Source of the DNA: Brachynemurus nebulosus
Taxonomy: Eukaryota > Arthropoda > Insecta > Neuroptera > Myrmeleontidae
Direction: 5' to 3'
Assembly (NCBI GenBank): GCA_035578155.1
Contig: JAPWDM010000005.1
Span: 12,738,832 to 12,802,831 of the forward strand
Length of the DNA stretch: 64,000 nt
This document shows positions 34,385 to 46,493 of this stretch, one piece after another. The position numbers and the translations under genes were made by a program. The notes beneath the pieces were generated by a model. The model saw only the letters and a program-made list of their open reading frames with translations, was not told the DNA's origin and ran no database searches. The stretch's first letter is position 1, and the number at the start of each line of letters is the position of its first letter.

Positions 34385-34500
34385 GCCACGGCCTACATTT
34401 AGTGAAATATGTGTACAGATGTTACTGGTTTGAATCGTAGATGTTCCAGTAGCAATTTAAATTCAAATATGTACTCTGTGTATAAAATATTCTTAATGTT
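34385..34500 (+). repeat. Degraded tRNA-derived SINE
   Basis: CAGATGTTACTGGTTTGAAT, then CGTAGATGTTCCAGTAGCAA and TTTAAATTCAAATATGTAC, match 56401-56465. GGTTTGAATCG at 34427-34437 is the decayed RNA polymerase III B box; the A box is no longer readable. Confidence 0.7.
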
Positions 34501-35418
34501 TTGATTGAATTAACAACATACTCCAGTACATTGTTATATAGTGTCTATAACAATTATATAATGTTATTTTATTTGTGTAAAGAATAGGATAATGACTGAA
34601 TTATTTATTACTCAAGCATAACAGAATTGTCCCTATGTTAAAATTTATATGTTCTTAGTTGCTTGAAACATCCCGTATAGTCTGCAAACGCACAGTGATA
34701 AAAAATGTAGACAGACCACAAAAGAGCATTATTTCGTTGTCTTTAAGTATCGTATCATTGAAAAATATTCCGAATATGCATAATTATGTACTTAGTATTT
34801 CTTTATTTATAATTGATTTAGCAAACCATATTGATATGTCCAACGTTATCAGATGATCAAAAGCATCAGATAAGCAATTAAAAATTTAAAAAACGATCTA
34901 CGATCAGATAAGAAACCTGACACTGAAGTCCCTTACCTGATATGTATTATAGGTGAAGTATCCAAAAAACTGAAATTAAATATTTTTTGTTACTACTGTC
35001 TTATTCAAGACATTTAAAAAAAAAATTAAATATTTAGATACATGCATTAAATTAACCAAATTTTTTTTAATATATTCTGCGGTTTTTATTTAATATTTCC
35101 AATCATCTTTTATTAAAATTTATCAACAAAGACCTTACGCGAAAGTATCAGTTTACTGCTCTTGTTTATTCGAAATCAAAAGTGACATGTTTAATAAATA
35201 TATTCAAATTTTTTCCACAAAAAAAAAATTAAGTTGTCATTTTTTATAAAGTATAAGAAACCCGGATATCCGATTAAGCGAAATAATATTCATAATTTTT
35301 GCAAAAATTTAATCTAGTTTAAAAAGACAAGTGAAACCATATTATCTACAACAGTCGTGTTTAACCTTTATTACTACGAGAGTTACTTTTCTAATTTATT
35401 CGTCAATCTGATTCCTTT
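34501..35418. other. AT-rich spacer, nothing recognised
   Basis: No gene or resolved repeat. A 65-codon frame at 34659-34856 has no family resemblance. Confidence 0.5.
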
Positions 35419-35880
35419 ACATCAGCGTTTCTCAATCTTTTTTCAGTCACGGCCTGGTAAAATCTCGGATAATTTTGTGCGAGCCGATCACAAATTTAGC
35501 ATGAAATGTCGTTTTGTAACCACTTGGTCAACACTTTCTTTACTATTAGAGAAATGTTTGAAAGCTATTCTTTAATTTTAAACAGAACTCTTGTAGTCTG
35601 GAATCATTTCTGTCATTAACTGGAATAACATTGCGTCTTGTAGTATGAAGTGTCGTTTCCCGACTGTGTCGGTCTACTGTGAAATTCAGAAAAGTATCAA
35701 TATTTTTTTAAGCATTACAGAAATGTTTAAAAGCCATTCTTTAATTTTAATTAAAATCTATTTAGACTGGAATCATTTGAGTTAAACATTTTTCCTAACA
35801 TTCAACACTTTTTAAATACCTATTTAAAATCTATATTATTGAAAATTGTATTTATTTGTACTTTATATATTACTTTCCAG
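35419..35880 (-). repeat. 160-bp repeat element, minus orientation
   Basis: It begins CAGCGTTTCTCAATCTTTTT and CAGTCACGGCCTGGTAAAAT, which match the reverse complement of 53965-54027. It then carries two units of the roughly 160-bp repeat (CGTTTT..CCACTTGGTC at 35511, CGTTTCCCGACTGTGTCGGT at 35654) seen in array form at 52780-53930. The CAGCGTTTCTCAA edge resembles a hAT terminus; the other end is not resolved. Confidence 0.7.
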
Positions 35881-36290
35881 CGTCGCCACCATTACATTTT
35901 CAAAAGGTTTGTACTATTTGCAAAGGAATTAAATTATTTATGTAATTCTCACTTGCTTTTATACATTTAAACCTTTACGTGTGGAATTAAATTTCATAAA
36001 TGAGTCAATGAGTACCTTCAAAATTAAATTTAAATAAATATTAATTTTAAAAATAATGAAAGCCAAAAAATTCGAAAATATAAATTTATTTTTTTAGACT
36101 AAATTTATATTAAATTTATATATAAGGATACAAGTAAAATTAATTACAATACAGACATACAATTACATAAATAATTAAATGTATGCAGAAGACCAGAAAG
36201 TAATATCGTAAAAACATCTTTACCCATCGTAATTTTTTTTTATGTATGGCTAATTTGAAACAAAGACCTTCTTTATAATAATCTGATATA

Positions 36291-37149
36291 GGGTGAATGC
36301 GGGAGAGATGCTGCACATTTTGAAAGCACTTGATAATTCTTAAAGTATGCATTTAATTGATTTGAAATTTGGTACACAATAAATGTAAACATTGTTCTTT
36401 AAAATTATTTATAAATAATTTCTCTTCCACACCTATGGGAGAGATGCCGCATCAAAAAAGGACAGACGCCGCATAGTTCATATTAAAAATATTGTATTTT
36501 CACACATCTCCATACATGATGCATGCCATATGCAACCATTTTGGGCACTTTATATATCTTAACCAGTCAGCTTTTATTTGTTTCTGAGTATTTTTCCAAA
36601 CATTCAAGACACAAGCAATCATCATTATTTTCGTTATCTTCACTAATATGAGAGTTCTTCCTGATCTATTAATGGATTTTTTATATTTACGTGGCATAAT
36701 TTACAGTCAAAAAATTGAGGTATAAGTCTATGCTTTTAATATGTAATATGGTGCGGCATCTATACCAACTTTAAATACGGCATCTCTCCTTTTTGTTGGG
36801 ATAGATGCCGCATATTGCTATAGCAAGCATAGTGCGGAATTCTAACCAAAAATTTTATACAGTACTTTTAAAATATACCTAAATTAATAACAAAACTCAC
36901 TTTCATTAAAACAATGAAATATACATTCTTAAATTCTAATGAATTAAATGCTTGATAAAATATTATGTTAAAAAACTTACTTTTCAATAATAAAAAGTTG
37001 GATAATTACTAAACTAATGCACTGACCACAAATGTAACCATATACAGCTTAAATAACTAACTTATTTTAAACATATAATCCATTAATAGCGCTGTCTATC
37101 AATCAATGGACGAACTATAGCTACTGCGGCATCTCTCCCGCACTTACCC
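36291..37149 (-). mobile_element. pogo-type deletion derivative, GGGAGAGATGC ends
   Basis: The left end GGGTGAATGCGGGAGAGATG and the reverse complement of the right end GGGTAAGTGCGGGAGAGATG differ at two bases; the match extends to GCxGCA. TA flanks both (36289-36290, 37150-37151). GAGAGATGCCGCA or close variants occur about seven times (near 36304, 36434, 36467, 36752, 36778, 36803 and 37125). The minus strand carries a fused transposase fragment. Length 859 bp. Confidence 0.88.
36500..36697 (-). pseudogene. Fused N- and C-terminal pogo transposase fragment
   Basis: Read from 36697, the frame starts MPRKYKKSINRSG, the usual basic opening of pogo/Tigger transposases. A neighbouring frame then gives KNSHISEDNENNDDCLCLEC, then LEKYSETNKS and a stop, and the first frame resumes with ADWLRYIKCPKWLHMACIMY. 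CxxC, then DWxxxxxCxKWxHxxC, is the small zinc-binding C-terminal domain common in this family. The middle (second HTH and DDE) is deleted, and two frame changes separate the parts. It is non-functional as a transposase. Confidence 0.75.
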
Positions 37150-37151
37150 TA

Positions 37152-38348
37152 TCGGTTCTTCGCACTTAAGAGATGCGTTTTTTGTTGCCCGTGCGATATA
37201 TCCGCTTCTCGCACTTATGGGCCTTGCGCTATGAAGCGGATTTATCCGCTCCTAGCACGTAAAGCGTTAAATTATATACAGGTATATTTTCAAAATACAA
37301 TTACAACTTTTAACCTTTAACTTTAAAGAACCTAAAAAATTTGCATGTATGTATACTTCAAATAAAATAAAAATATTATGACAACATCAAAAAATGCAAT
37401 TAAATTAAGCAAAATTTAACGTGCGTACTTAGTCTTTTGTCTATTTTTCTTTTTGTCATTTTTATATCTACGTAACTATAGTAACGTAAGGTTGCACATC
37501 TAAATTTGTTTTATTGCTTAATGACGTCATACCACACTTAATTAATTCGAAGTATGAGATCCAAATATATCAGACGCTCCATCGTCATTTCCAATAAAAT
37601 CCGTTATATTGACATGAAAATCATTTTAGTTTTTATTTTACTTATTGTAAGTATTTTTATTTAGGAAACTCCTGTATGAAAGAAATCAATAGGTATAGGT
37701 TAGGTTAGGTACCTTATCCAACAATTTTTGGGATGACTTTTCGAGAGGGTGTTATTAGTTGCCATAAACTTTAAAGATGTAAAATTATTTTATTGCTTAC
37801 AACAAATACCATCCTATGTTCACTCCAACTGTATTTAAATTTGTTACCGGTTTTACAAGCGACGGTTTCTTTTTGCATTCATATAGATAAGTAAGTAACA
37901 TGCTGCGAACAATACTAATGATTATTGCCATACTTGAAAAGTCATCTCATTTAAATATTGAAAAACTATACTTAATCTTTTTTTTCGTAAAATGTTATAT
38001 AATTTAAGGAGGTTTTACTTTATTTACAAAATAACCTAGTGTGAACCTGTTTTTTTTAATATTACATCATTATACAATTTCAGTTTCAACCAAGAACTTG
38101 ATTTGCAAACTGCATATTTTGCGAATGATATCATCTTATATTATAACTCATTGTCATATAAAATGTAATATTTGAAACAAGCCTACATTCCATACTTTCT
38201 TCTACTAGTAAATTACAAAATTGAACTACAGTTTAGTGATTTAAAACTTAATACCAACTTGTTGCAAATTTCATTTTTAATGAATGAGAATGGCTTATTT
38301 GGTAACTAGAGTACTGAATTTGCACTTACAATTAGTGTCTTGAAATGT
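37152..38348. other. Spacer with TTAGG-like and GCGGAT repeats
   Basis: No gene. At 37165-37265, GCGATATATCCGCTTCTCGC and GCGGATTTATCCGCTCCTAG form short iterated or inverted lines. TAGGTTAGGTTAGGT at about 37696-37710 is three units of the canonical insect telomere repeat, too short to mean more than chance or a relic. Confidence 0.5.
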
Positions 38349-38356
38349 GACACAAT

Positions 38357-39209
38357 CAGGGCTGAGAAAATGGTTCACAGAAACCATTTAAAATAGAAAT
38401 GGAAAATGGTTTCCAAAAATGCTTTTAAAATACAAAATGGAAAATGATTTTGCTGAACATATTTAAAATAGAAAATGGAAAATAGCTATTTAAAATGGAT
38501 TATAAAATACAAAATGCTTTTTTTACTTTTTTATAGGTAGGTACTATAAATCTTTTATCGTTTTTTATATTAATAAAAAAAAAGTTAAGAAAATGTCAAA
38601 TGTATTGTAATTATATAAGGGCAGTCTTTTGAAAAAATTTTATAAAGTTTGCATGATAACAAAATTTAACTCTTGAAATATTGTTACTCAAAAATATTGT
38701 AAAATTTAATTCAGCCTTGACATAATCAAACTTTGACTACGCTACAACTGCGACTTCTAAATTATGAAAATCATCTACTCGAAATACCAAAACATTTCTT
38801 ATCGACGTGTCTTAAAGATAATAGCACACAAATTGAGTCAAAAAAATTTGACTTGAGAGAACTGCAGCCCTAGTAACAAATTTAATTCAAGTGACATTGA
38901 AACTCGAACTATAAAAAATTTGAGTCAATTGAATCGACTTAAATTTAACACAATTTTTTAGGCTGCGTTTAATTCGAGTTCTATGATTAATATGAGTCAT
39001 AAATGTCATACGCAATGTCATACGTATACACATAAATTTGAGTGTACATGCATTTTCATTTTAAATGCAAAATGAATTCAAATTTCCATTTTAAATACAA
39101 AATGGAAAATGGTTTGACCGAACTTATTTAAAATAGAAAATGCAAAATGCCATTTTGTATTTTAACTACATATTTAAAATGAAATCATTTTAAATAGTTC
39201 CCAGCCCTG
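38357..39209. mobile_element. hAT MITE with TTTAAAAT-iterated ends
   Basis: Ends CAGGGCTGAGAA and TTCCCAGCCCTG are inverted. Flanks GACACAAT (38349-38356) and AACACAAT (39210-39217) match at 7 of 8, consistent with a hAT duplication that has taken one substitution. About 160 bp inside each end is built from TTTAAAATAGAAAATGG-like units. No transposase frame. Length 853 bp. Confidence 0.85.
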
Positions 39210-39217
39210 AACACAAT

Positions 39218-40109
39218 TTAGTTGATTTCTCAAATAAACTGTATTTGTCATACTGTCAAATAAACTGTATATGTTGACTAATTGCACCTAAGTCTACATG
39301 TACTAAAAACTGTTTTTACACTTCGAATACTTTGAATTTTTTGTCACAATCTTACATTTATTACTGTGTTAATTAAGAAAAACTTCTAGAAATTGTGATT
39401 TTTTTGTACATTTTATGTGTACTGACCCTTGCAATTGGAAAAAATGGGCTGTTTCCGGACATTTGCTTTAATCTAATTCAATCGAATTGTGATACTCACG
39501 TATCATTAATCTGTAGTCATTTACACTAAATAAGAAAAAAAGTCACACTTATCTAAACAAAAGGAAAAATGCATGGCAAAAGATAAATCAAATAATGTTC
39601 GAATAACTTCTATCCTACTATTAAATTTCCGTTTTACTTCGCGACCGACAAAGATCGTTATATTCGTTTACATACGATAATAACAGAAACAGAAATAAAT
39701 CCATTAACAATTGACATGCAGTAAAAAAACGAAATACGTACACTAGAAAAGACGAGCAAAGATAAACAAGACAAAATAAATAAATAAATATATAGAAACC
39801 ATTAATAAGAATTTATGACACACGCAGATTACATTTTAGTACCTATATTTTCAATTTTATAGGATTCTTGTGCCTTTTTCTGCAAATAAGAGGATATCTA
39901 AGTATAGTAAAGGAGAGATCATAGAATACAGAAACAAAGTTGCTATCTCTATATTAGTTTTATCAGCATGGAAAAAAAATGACGTAAAAATCCCCACTAA
40001 TATGTTATATACATATTCAGAATTTTGTGTTTGTATGTGTGTATATTGGGTATTAGTATGTGCCATCCACAGAACAAATAGAACGAATACATCTATCTCT
40101 TTTCTGCAA
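39218..40109. other. Spacer, nothing recognised
   Basis: AT-rich sequence. The long overlapping frames beginning near 39870 (162 codons on plus) run through (TG/TA)-rich and repeat sequence and have no family resemblance. Confidence 0.45.
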
Positions 40110-40470
40110 TCACCTATGTGCTTTTATGTGCATCTTAGGCTGCTTAGTCCTCATTCATTCGCCAGCACTCAATGGGTATGTTTCAATTGTTGTTATATTG
40201 TTACCTCTCGTATTAACACGGTATATGTACGTGGTATACGTACATCATACGTACCACCACCACGTACATATTATGTATATGTATGTATGCAAGACACTAA
40301 TACACACAACATCCAACGGACTAACACACACAACTCCGCGTGTACATACATAACATAGTGGGGGTTTATTTTCTATCCTTTGTGGTTACGCTCGTTTCCC
40401 TAGTATAGACATAGTAATGTTCGTTCTCTTTGTTCTCTGGTGCCATCCATCGCTGCTATGTACCTGCTGC
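40110..40470 (+). repeat. Diverged repeat, partner of 8460-8815
   Basis: Shares ordered blocks with 8460-8815: TTGTTATATTGTTACC, AACACGG, ACCACCACCACGTAC, TTTTCTATCCTTTGTGGTTAC, TAGTATAGACATAG and TTCTCTGG. ACGTAC-rich purine/pyrimidine tracts lie between. An old duplication or transposon is possible. Confidence 0.35.
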
Positions 40471-40849
40471 GGCCTGCGGACATACATATGTATATGTACT
40501 GTATGTATGTATCTGGTAACAAAGACCTAATCACGATCTAATAATCAGTAACAATGCATCTTTGCTCTTGCAGAGCTGATGCACGACTAATCACCTTAAG
40601 CTGTGACAGACCAACAAATGACTCCAAGCGATCTACACAATTTCGATTTTAGTTTCATTCTAGTGTTCTGTGGGAGAGATGTTGTAAACAAAACCAAAAT
40701 TAAGGTTTATTTGTTTAAAATTTACGGAGGCAAAATTTTATTTATTTATTTTTAGGATTAGTTCATTAAGGATTAAATTCATCCACTATCACTATTAAAA
40801 ATTTTTCTTTCAATTTATTTTTTTAAATTCCATACTTTCCTAGATATAG

Positions 40850-41184
40850 GATGATTAACCGACTAATCGGTTTAGTCGACTAATTTACCCCTATAAGGAA
40901 CAAAAAGTTCATTTGTTAAATTAATTTACCCTTAACTAAATTATTAAAATGAATAATTTAATTGACTAATTTTTATCTAAAAGACTAAAAATGACTAATA
41001 TAACAATTTTTCAATGTTATTCATTAGACTCCAAAAAATGATTACTAAAAAATTATCTATTTGTATGATTTTAGCTAATTTCGAAAACTTGAAATTCAGC
41101 TATTACGGCCGCTCTCATGAAGCAATCTGAGGCCGAGACTATAACAGAAGTATGTCTTGAGGTCCCTAGAAAATGATACTCACT

Positions 41185-41219
<35 letters not shown>

Positions 41220-41785
41220 GATAGCATTATGCTGTACAAAGTCCGTTCGGGGTCTTGGGTCCCAAAAATACCCAAAAATAAATTACCCAGCCGATTTTTA
41301 CCAAACAATTTTAAATGGATATATGCGCCAAGCGCCTTATGCGAAAAAGTGCCAAAAATTAACTACTCAACTGATTTTGAAAATCTTTTCACTCTTAGAA
41401 AGCTGAATTATTTTAAATGGGTACAGGTCTTAGATGAATTCCGCCAGTGCTCAATATTTGGAAATTCGCTATGTTATGCAGATGCTGCGACAGGGGTATT
41501 TTATTTTTATGTGATCAACAACACATAGTTATGTAATCCATAGTCATATCTTTCTTTTCCTTAAAAGAAATATTGATAAAAGTCAAAATTAAATTTAAAA
41601 ACAACTTGCTTTTAAAAAAGTTACCTAAGTTATCCTAAGTTCATGAATTGACTAGTTTAATCAACTACTCGGCTATTCTCAACGATATTTTCGACTAATG
41701 ATTAACCTTGTCAAGAAAACAACTTTAACCGATTAATTGAATCAACTAACTGGTCCTCGGCGCCACATCACTAATTGTGTTATCC
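40850..41785. repeat. ACTAATCGG-rich block, possibly hAT-derived
   Basis: GATTAACCGACTAATCGGTT with GTCGACTAA at 40852-40883, and CGACTAATGATTAACC with CCGATTAATTGAATCAACTA at 41690-41752, lie in inverted fashion around the repeat copy II. The right edge GGCGCCACATCACTA resembles a hAT end, but no left end or duplication matches. If real, copy II (41073-41505) is nested in it. Confidence 0.35.
41073..41505 (+). repeat. AATTTCC..GGAAATTC repeat family, copy II
   Basis: Shares with copy III (58145-59882) the sequence of GAAATTCAGCTATTACGGCC / GTCTCATGA..G-CTGAGGCC, TGAGGTCCCTAGAAA, ACTCACTAAAATATATATAT, and the closing GGAAATTCGCTATGTTATGC..CTGCGACAGGGGTATT. The (TA)n tract lies at 41189-41215 as in copy III. 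A 103-codon frame after the TA tract (41217-41528) has reasonable composition (MDSIMLYKVRSGSWVPKIPK..) but its end lies in the shared repeat edge. Confidence 0.65.
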
Positions 41786-42748
41786 AAACTTGCGGAGCTT
41801 AAATTTAACTTGATAACTCAAATATATAAACTTTTAAATAATGTTTACCAAATACACTGTTTTCTCTCATAGCTAATACGAATATAAGGATTTATTTCAG
41901 GAATCATGATTACTGCGCATGCGCTTGCAGTACGTACTCGAGCTATGTCTCGTTATGACAAACAAAAGAGTAAAGCATGAAAAAGATGTAATAAACTTGT
42001 AATAAAATTATTTTTTAAACAATTGCGAATGAAATAAAGCCACATACCTATTATAGGATAAAGCCACTAGTGGTCAATCGGTTAATCTGACAGTTATTTT
42101 TCTGTATTAAAGTATTGCGTGAAAAGTGGGGACCAAAAACTTGAAAATACGTGAGTAAAATTAGTTGAATATTGATGATGTTGAAAATACATGAGTTGAA
42201 AATACATGAAACTGACTGTATACCCCACTTCTTAATCCTATATATAGTTATTTCCACCAAAATATTCTTTTAAAAATGAAGGAAAAAATAAAGACATAAC
42301 TAAATTTTATTCTGTTTAAAGTTGCTTAATACAATAATAAATGACATAAATGTTACTTTATAAAGAAATATTTTATGACGTCTCTAAATTTGATATTTTT
42401 AAGCCACCAGGTGTGACAAAAGTTGATTATTTTGTTACATTTCTCAGTTATATTCTATTTTATTACTCTAACCCTTGTTTAAATAAAAATATCAACTGTA
42501 AGTAGGTATTTCCTTTTTCCAGTTAAAACATTTTTTGTGTCGGTAAATAATCATTCATTTCCAAAAAAGTTCTGAAAATTACACGTTTTAATTTATAAGC
42601 AGTAAATAAGTTACCTTGATTTTTTGTCACATGGAAGAGCTCCCACTGATTTAAACAAACTTTCGAATATAGTTAGAAGCTGAAGAAACGTGGTATCTGC
42701 AATTTTATCAGCATTAATATTTCAATTTAAAAAAGAAAAAAAAAGAAA
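41786..42748. other. Spacer, nothing recognised
   Basis: No gene. TGCGCATGCGC (41914-41924) matches an NRF-1-type palindrome, and TTGAAAATACATGAG is repeated at about 42140-42210. Confidence 0.5.
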
Positions 42749-42972
42749 ACCCGGAGTTGGTCTAGTGGTTAGCAACTCCGCTTCTTGTCTGGTAGATTGT
42801 GCCTTCGAAACCAACCGGGGGAGATACGTCATTTACATTACCATACCTCATTATCTATCAATAATTCAAAAGTCAAAGTCAATATGTAGTATACCTCCAT
42901 TACAACAGTGCATATGACCTTAGCTGTTGCGCACCTAACTTAAAGAAAAAATAAAATAAAAATAAAAATAAT
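42749..42972 (+). repeat. tRNA-derived SINE
   Basis: The head CCGGAGTTGGTCTAGTGGTT with AGCAACTCCG contains a pol III A box (TGGTCTAGTGG, 42758-42768), and GCCTTCGAAACC at 42801-42812 is a near-consensus B box. The body lacks coding, and the 3' end is an AAAAT/AAATA tail (42940-42972). It lies after an A-rich run that may contribute to the target duplication. A functional tRNA is unlikely: the acceptor and anticodon stems do not pair properly. Confidence 0.85.
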
Positions 42973-45022
42973 TTCAGAAAATTAATTGAAGTATATTTAC
43001 ATATTCTAATAACTAACTGACCCAGTACCAAAATATCGCTTAAAGTTCTATTGAAAATTTCTATCCATTAGTATAAAGAATATGGTATTAAACTCACTAA
43101 AGTACAACATATTTTTATGTTATTTTCGGATAGCGGGCACAACAATCTAATTTTAAAAATACACAGCTTGTCTATATCAAAAGTAGGAACACGGCTTACA
43201 GAAATCTGTTACAAAAATTCCAAATGTATAACATAAAGCTTACCTCAGCGGAACCGCTTATACCCCACAAAGGAGGAATTTTTGGTTCAAAGGGGATGAC
43301 AAAGTTTGTTTTCAAGGATTGAACATTTTTTAAATATAAATAAAGTCCAAGGAATTGATTTTGTATTAGAATTTATGAATATCCCTAAGTAATTCGACTA
43401 ATTCGAGTAATTAATGCAAGCAATTTTAACGCAGCTGAAACCGCAGAACCTACCTAGCCCGTATAAAATATATCTAATTGTAAGGAGAAGAATGAAAAGT
43501 TTAAAAACCCCAAAGTATCGGTTAAAATAATTACATGGCTTTTATATTCTTTACAATTTCCGTATAAAATTTCTTCCGTACATCCGTACAACTAAACACA
43601 AAGTAAGTATTTAATTTTACAAAAATAAACAAAACAAAACAAAAAAATTGTGTACATGTAATTTTAAAAGTTGTTGAAACAGAATAAGTTGATATCAAAA
43701 TAAATCATAAAACGTTAGAAGAAAAGAAATGAAAAGTGATATGCTCATCTCCGTAAAATAATATTTTGAAAGTTCTTTGACATCGAAAACATTTCACTAT
43801 TGTTACTTGTGTTCATACTCTCTTTTTCATATTAGCTATGTGTAAGTGAACTTTGTACCACAAAAAGACATCTTAGTCTCATTTAATTATATTACGCAAT
43901 AAATAAAAACTACATAAAGTGGAGAACTTGTTCAATTCCAAATTACGGTTAGTTCGAATTTTTTATTTTCTCCCTTAAAATTCTTATTGAAGCAATGTTA
44001 AAAAAGCTCATTCGATTCAAGTACTTTTTGGATAATTGCAATAATTTTAGTTTGTACCACATACAAAAAACTATTCTTTTTGTTAAATCGTTTATTAAAT
44101 TTATTTTTTGTTAAAAGTTTTGTGTTAAATCGAATTTTTTTCAAGTCTACTGTAACTAAAAATTAAAAAAATAACTGCCGTGGCCAAAAGAATGCTAATT
44201 CAATTCGCGGACTGCGATAGAAATTTAGTGATAACTTGTTTTTGCCTTTTTAGTTCACATTTTGTTCCAGTAGTCGTGTTTTGGCAAATTTCCAGAATAG
44301 AAATTCAGCTGTTCTAATTATTAGGTATATAGGTACGAAATTTTTGATAATTATTTATTATTTATTTCATCTGTTGGTATTTATTTTTATAATAATAGTT
44401 GTTTATCCAGCCCACTGATTTTTTAAAACGTCACATTATAAGAATTTCCTGAAAATTATTTGCCCTGATACTAAAAAAGTTTAACCTTTACTAAAATAAA
44501 AAAAATAAAACTCAAATACTTTGAATTCATTACATCTTATTTTATAAAATTTTAAATAAATAATGTTCTTTTTTTTACACCATAATTAATTATTTTCCAT
44601 TTTCTTTTTCAGGTAAGTTCACTCACTAAACCAATTTATTGAACGAAAACTGTAAGTACAAAAATTATTTTTTTCGGAAATTAAATATTCGATTTCCTTA
44701 CATTTCCGTTTTCAAATATTCTATTAAAGAAGAATTTAATAATATATCGTTAAAGGTTGTTACGTCTGAAAGGTAAAATACACGTAAAGTTATCCATAGA
44801 CAGACACATAGAAAACTTCTATAAATCTAGTTCACAAAGGATCCAAATAAATGGAAAAAATTCGACCAAGGGCGAACTGGGCTTGCACAGTTAGGGCTCT
44901 GTACAGTGAGGAGTCAATTGACCAAGACGTTGTCTATTACTACGTTTCTCCTTATTTTTCAAATTTTTTTTCAACAACTGTACTCAATATCTATTACTCC
45001 TATTAAAATTAACATTTTAGCT
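42973..45022. other. AT-rich stretch, one shared repeat line
   Basis: No gene recognised in 2 kb. TGCACAGTTAGGGCTCTGTA, then CAGTGAGGAGTCA (about 44885-44917), is repeated inverted at about 60410-60445, a dispersed repeat of the 'agggctccg' kind. GGCAAATTTCCAGAATAGAA at about 44282 is a fragment of the 17735 family. Confidence 0.5.
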
Positions 45023-46119
45023 TTATTGGTCGATTCTGTAACTATTAACAGTCTGTAAAACCTCTGTTAGACTGTTAAATTACAGAATGTTAAAAAATGA
45101 TATTCTGTACGCAATTTTTAACGGAAATGTTAGCTAAAATTCTGTTATTTCTCTGTAAACTTTACAGCACTCAAAACACTCGCCATAAATTTTACAGAGC
45201 TGTTAAATAGGCTAATTACTATGGATATTATTAAATATTGATAATTTTGATTTTTGTGTTTTTTATAAATTCAATATTTTGACGTTTTAATTTATCATTT
45301 TTTGAATTATTTGATATTCGTAAGTATGTAATCGTGAAGTATTTTCTGTAGTAAGAAGACTGTTGAGAAAATAGTGCAGTGTTCTTAAATCGGACAGGAC
45401 GTAATTTCAAATAAAATTATTATGAATTATATTTTTTTTTATAAACAGTGAATGTTTTCGGGACAAAATCGCACTGACACAATTTGCCCACATGAAGCGT
45501 TTTACCTTTTCTCGACAGTGCTTCAGTTATTTAATGTATTTCATCAAGTATTCTTATTCATAGTATTGTCAATTCTTATTTTGTTGTCTACGTATTTAAT
45601 ACACAATGCATTGTCTTTTGATAGTGAATAAACGCTGCTTACTTTACCTGTTTTCACAATTTTTTTAAAAAAAATTATTACCCATAAAAGTGTCAATAAT
45701 TTATGAAAAATTTTCCCCAGAGACTTAGTTGGCTTAAAGTATTTCTAAAACTATCGGTATCGATATCTACGGAAAGCTCCGATGTGTGTAAATTAGATAT
45801 CGAAATTATAACATTATAGGTACATATGCCTATTTTACCATTTGACGAGTGACGTGAAATATTATACCATTATAAGGAACTGGTTATCTAGAGAATTCCC
45901 GAATATCTAATTTAGAAATAGCTTAACGCATAATCATGATAATTTTACGTGAGTTTAATATACATGGGTAATACACATAATTTACCTCCCCACTTAACAT
46001 AAATCTCTATAAAAGAATTAATTTTTTATTACTCATGCGGGAGAAGTACTAACTTGGCGCACATATTTCTGTACGCAAAATGGCTGTTTGCCAACTGTAC
46101 TCTTCCCGCATACTTTTTT

Positions 46120-46146
46120 GCGTGTGGAAAGTAACTTTCCACACGC
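46120..46146. other. 27-bp near-perfect palindrome GCGTGTGGAAAGT
   Basis: GCGTGTGGAAAGT, one central A, then its exact reverse complement. ACACGCAAA is repeated three more times just downstream (46143-46188). It lies inside the TTA-flanked element. Confidence 0.85.
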
Positions 46147-46395
46147 AAATTGACAATAAAACACGCAAAATTTAATCAAAACACGCAAAGCCGCCTCTTA
46201 ATTTTTCATTTAATAAATATTTCATAATTATTTCTATAGAAACCGCCAACAAAGTAATTTAAACGATAATTAATTCAGAAAAAAAAGACGAACACTCAAA
46301 AATATTATTTTAAAAAGTAATATAAATGTCAAAAATAATGATAATAATAGAAAAAAGTATGTGAAATTCGTAATAAAAAATAGTATGTGCAACTC

Positions 46396-46493
46396 GTGCG
46401 GGATTGTCGATTGCCCTACTCAAGCGAATGAGCGCACTCACTACGTTCGTGCGCTCAACTTCGCTTTCGTGGGCAATCGACAATTTCCCGCAC
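46396..46493. other. Long hairpin, about 98 bp
   Basis: GTGCGGGATTGTCGATTGCC (from 46396) pairs with GGGCAATCGACAATTTCCCG (from 46471). Inside, AGCGAATGAGCGCAC pairs with GTGCGCTCAACTTCGCT, leaving a loop of about 10 bases. Nearly the whole segment is one GC-rich stem. It explains the similar peptide readings (GIVDCP / RAIDNP) in both strands. It may be a structured RNA gene, a small foldback insertion or part of the host element. Confidence 0.85.

Noticed and set aside
37696..37710. Telomere repeat (TTAGG)3
   Set aside because: Only three units; such runs are common by chance or as relics in insect DNA.
39870..40358. 162-codon plus-strand frame
   Set aside because: Runs through TG/TA-rich and repeat sequence, overlaps an equally long frame in another phase, and resembles no protein family.
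41217..41528. 103-codon frame MDSIMLYKVRSGSWVP..
   Set aside because: Its end lies in a repeat edge shared with 59839-59880 and 18380-18420; more likely repeat translation than a gene, though composition is fair.
41914..41924. NRF-1-type site TGCGCATGCGC as a promoter
   Set aside because: A single palindrome without a nearby gene, GC island or other promoter feature.
42749..42825. Functional tRNA gene
   Set aside because: A and B boxes are present, but the acceptor and anticodon arms do not fold and a SINE body with an A-rich tail follows.
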